From BOG-1155 sp963717985 (lineage in GTDB: Bacteria; Desulfobacterota; Syntrophorhabdia; Syntrophorhabdales; WCHB1-27), in the NCBI GenBank assembly GCA_963717985.1, contig CAVQYC010000004.1, positions 496,001 to 560,000 of the forward strand: a stretch of DNA of 64,000 nt, given 5' to 3'. Position numbers and translations under genes: made by a program. Under the pieces are notes generated by a model. That model saw nothing but the letters and a program-made list of their open reading frames with translations, did not search any database and had not been told where the DNA came from. Below, piece after piece: positions 60,421 through 64,000 of this stretch (positions within the stretch are counted from its first letter, which is position 1; each line of letters opens with the position of its first letter).

Positions 60421-62483
60421 ATGTCGGACGCGCTAAAGAAAGAGATCATAGGCATCGCGCTGCTCGGCCTCTTTCTTTTTATTTTCGTCAGCCTGCTCTC
60501 GTACCACCCCTTCGACCCGTCGCCCAACTACCGTCGCGGCGTCCGGCACGGTGAAGAATTTCTGCGGAAGGGCCGGTTCTTACGGCGCGGACTTCCTCGT
60601 CCAGCACTTCGGCTACATGAGCTACGCCCTGTGCGGCTTCATCCTCTTCTTCTCCGTGCTCTCCTTACGGAAGAAAGCCGTCGACCATCTGCTCCTGCTC
60701 GCCGCCGGTTTCGTCCTGCTCTTCTTTTCCCTGTCGGCGCTGCTCCAGATACTGGTAGGACGGATGCCGATGAAGGGCGTGGCACGATCGCGTTCTCCGG
60801 CCTTGTCGGGTTCTTGGTTGCCGGCGGTCTTATCCATGTGTTCGCTATTTCGGGAGCCTCCTCCTCTCCGTCGTGCTTTTTCTCATATCCCTTTTCCTCA
60901 TCGTCCAGGCGCCCCTCTTCTCCATTGCCGGCGCGATTGCCGGTGCGCGCCTCTCAAGAAGGCGGGCCGCGCAAGTCCCAAAACCCGTCAAGATCGTGGA
61001 GGAGAAGGAGAGGGAAAAGAGAAGGAAAAAGAGCGGAAAGAGAAGAAGGTGGTGCAGGAGTCGTTCGATTTCCTGAAGGAGATCGGCCCCTATAAACTGC
61101 CGCCCGTCTCTTTGCTCGACCCTGTTGAAAAGAAGGAGGTCAAGGTCGATAAAGAGAGCGCCCAGGCGAACGCGCGGATACTCGAAAAGAAGCTCAAGGA
61201 TTACGGGATAGACGGCAAGGTCGTCGAGGTCAGGCCGGGGCCCGTGATCACCATGTACGAGTTCGAGCCGGCGCTCGGGCGTCAAGGTGAGCCGCATCGC
61301 AAACCTGTCGGACGACCTGGCCATGGCGCTCTCCGCCGTCTCCATCAGGATTATCGCCCCCATTCCCGGCAAGGCGGTGGTGGGCATCGAGATACCGAAC
61401 AAGATCCGCCAGACGGTCTATCTCCGCGAGATCATCGAATCGGAGTGCTTTCGCCGACTCGAAGACCCTTCTCACCCTTTCCCTGGGAAAGACCATAGCA
61501 GGGGAGCCCTTCGTGGCCGACCTGGCCAAGATGCCGCACCTTCTGGTCGCCGGCTCCACCGGCTCGGGAAAGAGCGTCTCCCTCAACACCATGATATGCA
61601 GCATCCTCTTCAAGGCGATCCCCATGAACGTCCGCTTCATGATGATCGACCTGAAGATGCTGGAGCTCTCCTTCTATGAAGGCATACCCCATCTGCTGCT
61701 TCCCGTGATGACCAACGCCAAGAGCGCCAAGACCGCCCTGCGGTGGCTCATCGACGAGATGGAGCGGCGGTACCAGGTAATGGCCGAGAAGGGCGTGAGG
61801 AACATCGAAAAATACAACCAGAAGATGGTCAAGGAAGAGGGTGAAAACATCCCCTATATCGTGGTGGTGATCGACGAGCTGGCAGACCTGATGATGGTCT
61901 CGTCGAAGGACGTGGAGGAGTATATCGCAAGGCTGGCCCAGATGGCGCGCGCCTCCGGCATACACCTGATCCTCGCAACCCAGCGGCCCTCCGTCGACGT
62001 GCTCACGGGCATCATCAAGGCCAATTTCCCTGCCCGCGTCTCCTTCCAGGTGACCTCCAAAGTCGATTCCCGCACCATACTCGACATGAACGGCGCGGAG
62101 AGCCTCCTGGGCTCGGGGGATATGCTCCTCATGAGCCCGGGCCTCGGCAGGATCCAGCGCATACACGGACCGTTCGTGTCGGAAGGGGAGATCAAGAGGA
62201 TCGTCGAGTTCCTGAAAAACCAGGGCGCTCCCCGAGTACAACGAGCAGATACTGGAAGAGCCGGAAGAAGTCGGAAGACGGCGAAGAAATGAACGACGAA
62301 AAGTACGAAGAGGCCGTCAGGTTCGTCTCCGAGAAGGGCGAGGCCTCCATCAGCATGATACAGCGGCGGTTCAGGATAGGGTATAACCGCTCCGCGAGGA
62401 TGGTGGAGAGGATGGAGAGGGAGGGCCTGGTCGGTCCGTCGACGGGCATCAAGCCGAGGGAAGTGCTGAAGAGAAAGGAGTAG
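60421..62483 (+). pseudogene. ftsK: DNA translocase FtsK, frameshifted
   Basis: ATG at 60421 follows GAGGAGA. Protein pieces in successive frames give a full FtsK: N-terminal membrane helices (MSDALKKEIIGIALLGLFLF; FLVQHFGYMSYALCGFILFF; IAFSGLVGFLVAGGLIHVF; LISLFLIVQAPLFSIAG), a short linker, motor with Walker A AGSTGSGKSVSLN and VIDELADLM, and the gamma winged helix (ASISMIQRRFRIGYNRSARMVERM). I count about eight single-base shifts (near 60540, 60777, 60855, 61020, 61272, 61450, 62230, 62265), several in base runs. The protein sequence is otherwise well conserved, which favours sequence error over decay. Confidence 0.88.
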
Positions 62484-62485
62484 GG

Positions 62486-63157
62486 ATGCAAGGTAGATAC
62501 AGGCATTGGGGCGCCGGACGCATTGGCGCAATGATGACGCTCGCGGTCCTCGTGCTCGTAGGTATTCCGGGCGCGGCGCGGCCTGAGACGCTCGATGCCC
62601 TGAAAAAGACTTACGCAGAGATCACCACCGTAGAGGCCCACTTCCACCAGAAGATCCTCATAAAGGCGCTGAAACGGGAGAGGGAGATGGACGGGGACTT
62701 CTTCTATAAACGGTCGAAGGGCTTCCTCTGGCGATATACGGCCCCGAAGGAAAAGGTCTTTCTCTATGACGGCGCCGCCCTGTGGCAGGCGGAGGAAGGC
62801 GCGTCTTTCGTGACGAGGCAGCGGGTCGACAGGGAGCACATGGAAGGCAGTTTCCTCGATCTTGTCGACGACGTGACGCGGCTCGACGCGCTCTTCGCGC
62901 TCGTGCGGTCGACCAGGCAAGGGGAGATGGAGGTCCTGGAGCTTGCGCCAAAGAAGGAAGGCACCCTGCAGACGGCCCGCATCTGGGTGGACAGCCGGTA
63001 TATCATCACGCGGGTGGAGATCACCGAGATCACGGGCAACGTCAACGTGATCGACTTCTCGAAGGTAGTGGTGAACAAGCCCGTGCCCGACAGCCTCTTT
63101 GTCTTCAAGCCGGGCAAAAGGGAAGTAAGAGAATCAGGCGGGCAGACAACAAAATAA
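62486..63157 (+). CDS. lolA: Outer-membrane lipoprotein carrier LolA
   Basis: 223 residues. Signal peptide (MMTLAVLVLVGIPGAARPE), then LDALKKTYAEITTVEAHFHQK and the LolA landmark RSKGFLWRYTAPKEKVFLYDGAALW. Periplasmic chaperone that takes lipoproteins from LolCDE. Intact, although both flanking genes carry frameshifts. It starts 2 bp after ftsK, a common pairing. Confidence 0.92.
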   Translation: MQGRYRHWGAGRIGAMMTLAVLVLVGIPGAARPETLDALKKTYAEITTVEAHFHQKILIKALKREREMDGDFFYKRSKGFLWRYTAPKEKVFLYDGAALWQAEEGASFVTRQRVDREHMEGSFLDLVDDVTRLDALFALVRSTRQGEMEVLELAPKKEGTLQTARIWVDSRYIITRVEITEITGNVNVIDFSKVVVNKPVPDSLFVFKPGKREVRESGGQTTK

Positions 63158-63188
63158 GAAAGAATAGGACCTATAGGACTGAAAAACC

Positions 63189-63925
63189 ATGGCTCTGCAC
63201 AAAGACCAGGCGATCATCCTCTCCTCCAGGGTATTCGGCGAATCGGACAAGATCCTCCGATTCCTGACGCTCCGCTCGGGAAAGCTTACCGGTATCGCCA
63301 AGGGGGGCAAGAAGAGCCAGAAGAGGTTCATGAACACCCTGGAGCTTTTCAACCATATCGACATCGAGTATTTCGAAAAGCCGGGAACAGGGCATGGTGC
63401 GCATCGACAACGCAGACCTCAGGGAAGCGCAACAGCGGCATCGAGTCGAGCTTCAGACGTATGTGCATCGCGAGCTTTTTTGCCGAGTTCGTCGACAGGC
63501 TGACCAGGGAGAAGGAGCCCAACGCCGACCTCTTCGAGGTGCTCAAAGAGGCGCTCAACAGGGTCAAATATGTTGAATTTACCTACTTCGATATACTATA
63601 TTATCAACTGGGGATGCTTCACCACCTGGGCTATATGCCCAATTTCACCACCTGCGTGCAATGCGGAAAGGACGTCAGCACTGATGCGCCGACCTCTTTT
63701 TCTCACGAGAGGGGGGGCGTCGTCTGCGGCGCGTGCGCATCAAAGGTCCCCCAGAGGAGATACCCCGAGGGCCTCATTCCCCGGCTCGCCGACCCCGCCG
63801 CCCTGAAGGGAACCGATACCGCCGCCTACGGGCGGCACGCAAGGGAGCTGATGGAGGCTTTCATGCATTTTCACCTGAATGTGGAGTTCAAGTCGTACAG
63901 ACTGCTAATGCGCGCCGTAGGATAG
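63189..63925 (+). pseudogene. recO: DNA repair protein RecO, frameshifted
   Basis: N-terminal OB fold (QAIILSSRVFGESDKILRFLTLRSGKLTGIAKGGKKS) in one frame up to about 63385; a middle piece MVRIDNADLRE in a second frame; the C-terminal helical and zinc part (MCIASFFAEFVDRL, CVQCGKDVS, GVVCGACA) in a third from about 63440 to 63925. Two one-base insertions restore a normal RecO of about 245 residues. Likely the same sequence problem as ftsK. Confidence 0.87.
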
Positions 63926-63931
63926 GGTGTC

Positions 63932-64000
63932 ATGTACTTCCAGGACCTGATCATGGAGCTGCAAAAATTCTGGGCGGGCCGGGGGTGCGTGATACGGCAG
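63932..64000 (+). CDS. glyQ: Glycyl-tRNA synthetase alpha subunit, N-terminus (cut by window end)
   Basis: 23 residues: MYFQDLIMELQKFWAGRGCV. This matches the conserved GlyQ start (FQDLI, LQKFWA, GCV). The recO-glyQ order is common in proteobacteria. AGGGTG precedes the ATG. Confidence 0.88.
   Translation, partial: MYFQDLIMELQKFWAGRGCVIRQ

Noticed and set aside
59728..61095. PlsC-FtsK fusion protein of 455 residues
   Set aside because: FtsK has its own ATG with ribosome site at 60421 and its frame is broken repeatedly after 60540; the run-on is better explained by sequence errors.

Overview
The window reads as chromosome of a strictly anaerobic, Gram-negative bacterium, most likely a Desulfobacterota (Deltaproteobacteria) lineage of the Syntrophorhabdus/Syntrophobacter type. 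That placement is inference from gene content: LptF/LptG, KdsA/KdsD and LolA (LPS and outer membrane); CooC and CooT (nickel maturation of CO dehydrogenase); corrinoid methyl-transfer proteins with a RACE-type activator; archaeal-type phosphoglycerate mutase; multihaem-type cytochrome; and a UGA-containing rhodanese that looks like a selenoprotein.

Layout. 1-3.4 kb: two universal stress proteins around a broken response-regulator remnant, then ftsH. 3.6-6.9 kb: a compact 3283-bp mobile element with two overlapping tyrosine recombinases and a TPR protein, 12-bp terminal inverted repeats and a 7-bp flanking duplication. 7.1-13.2 kb: hydrolase, RNase H-like exonuclease, lptG, lptF, a flippase-like membrane protein, cooT and an AAA ATPase. 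13.2-16 kb: small secreted, PIN-remnant, DUF2784 and dihaem cytochrome genes in a loose region. 16-23.3 kb: a tight minus-strand operon alaC-hom-apgM-pyrG-kdsA-kdsD. 23.3-30.4 kb: a MauE-like protein, the probable selenoprotein rhodanese, and an arsenic operon arsM-arsC-arsR-acr3-FAD reductase whose acr3 is split by an IS1182-family element. 30.6-37.2 kb: DUF5714, TetR and VKOR genes, then a GntR-aconitase-isocitrate dehydrogenase operon. 37.4-43 kb: NarL-type response regulator and PAS kinase, a VPLPA-CTERM protein behind a GEMM-like leader, and a Tm-1-like protein. 43.1-47.9 kb: accessory island with a DUF4143-type ATPase split by an IS630 element, VapBC and a HEPN protein.

47.9-57.8 kb is a corrinoid methyl-transfer locus: two corrinoid proteins, two UroD-type methyltransferases, a pterin-binding methyltransferase, a RACE ferredoxin-ASKHA activator, a GntR regulator, an aromatic-acid-type MFS importer and a TRAP binding protein. 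Together these would take up a methylated (perhaps methoxyaromatic) substrate, move its methyl group to a corrinoid and then to tetrahydrofolate, feeding the Wood-Ljungdahl pathway implied by CooC/CooT. 57.8-64 kb: a potassium channel, cooC, an acyltransferase, ftsK, lolA, recO and the start of glyQ; ftsK and recO carry a cluster of single-base frameshifts that look like sequence errors.

Five copies of a long, structured dispersed repeat (about 6.97, 15.8, 20.7, 47.6 and 54.9 kb) lie between genes. No rRNA, tRNA or CRISPR array was seen.
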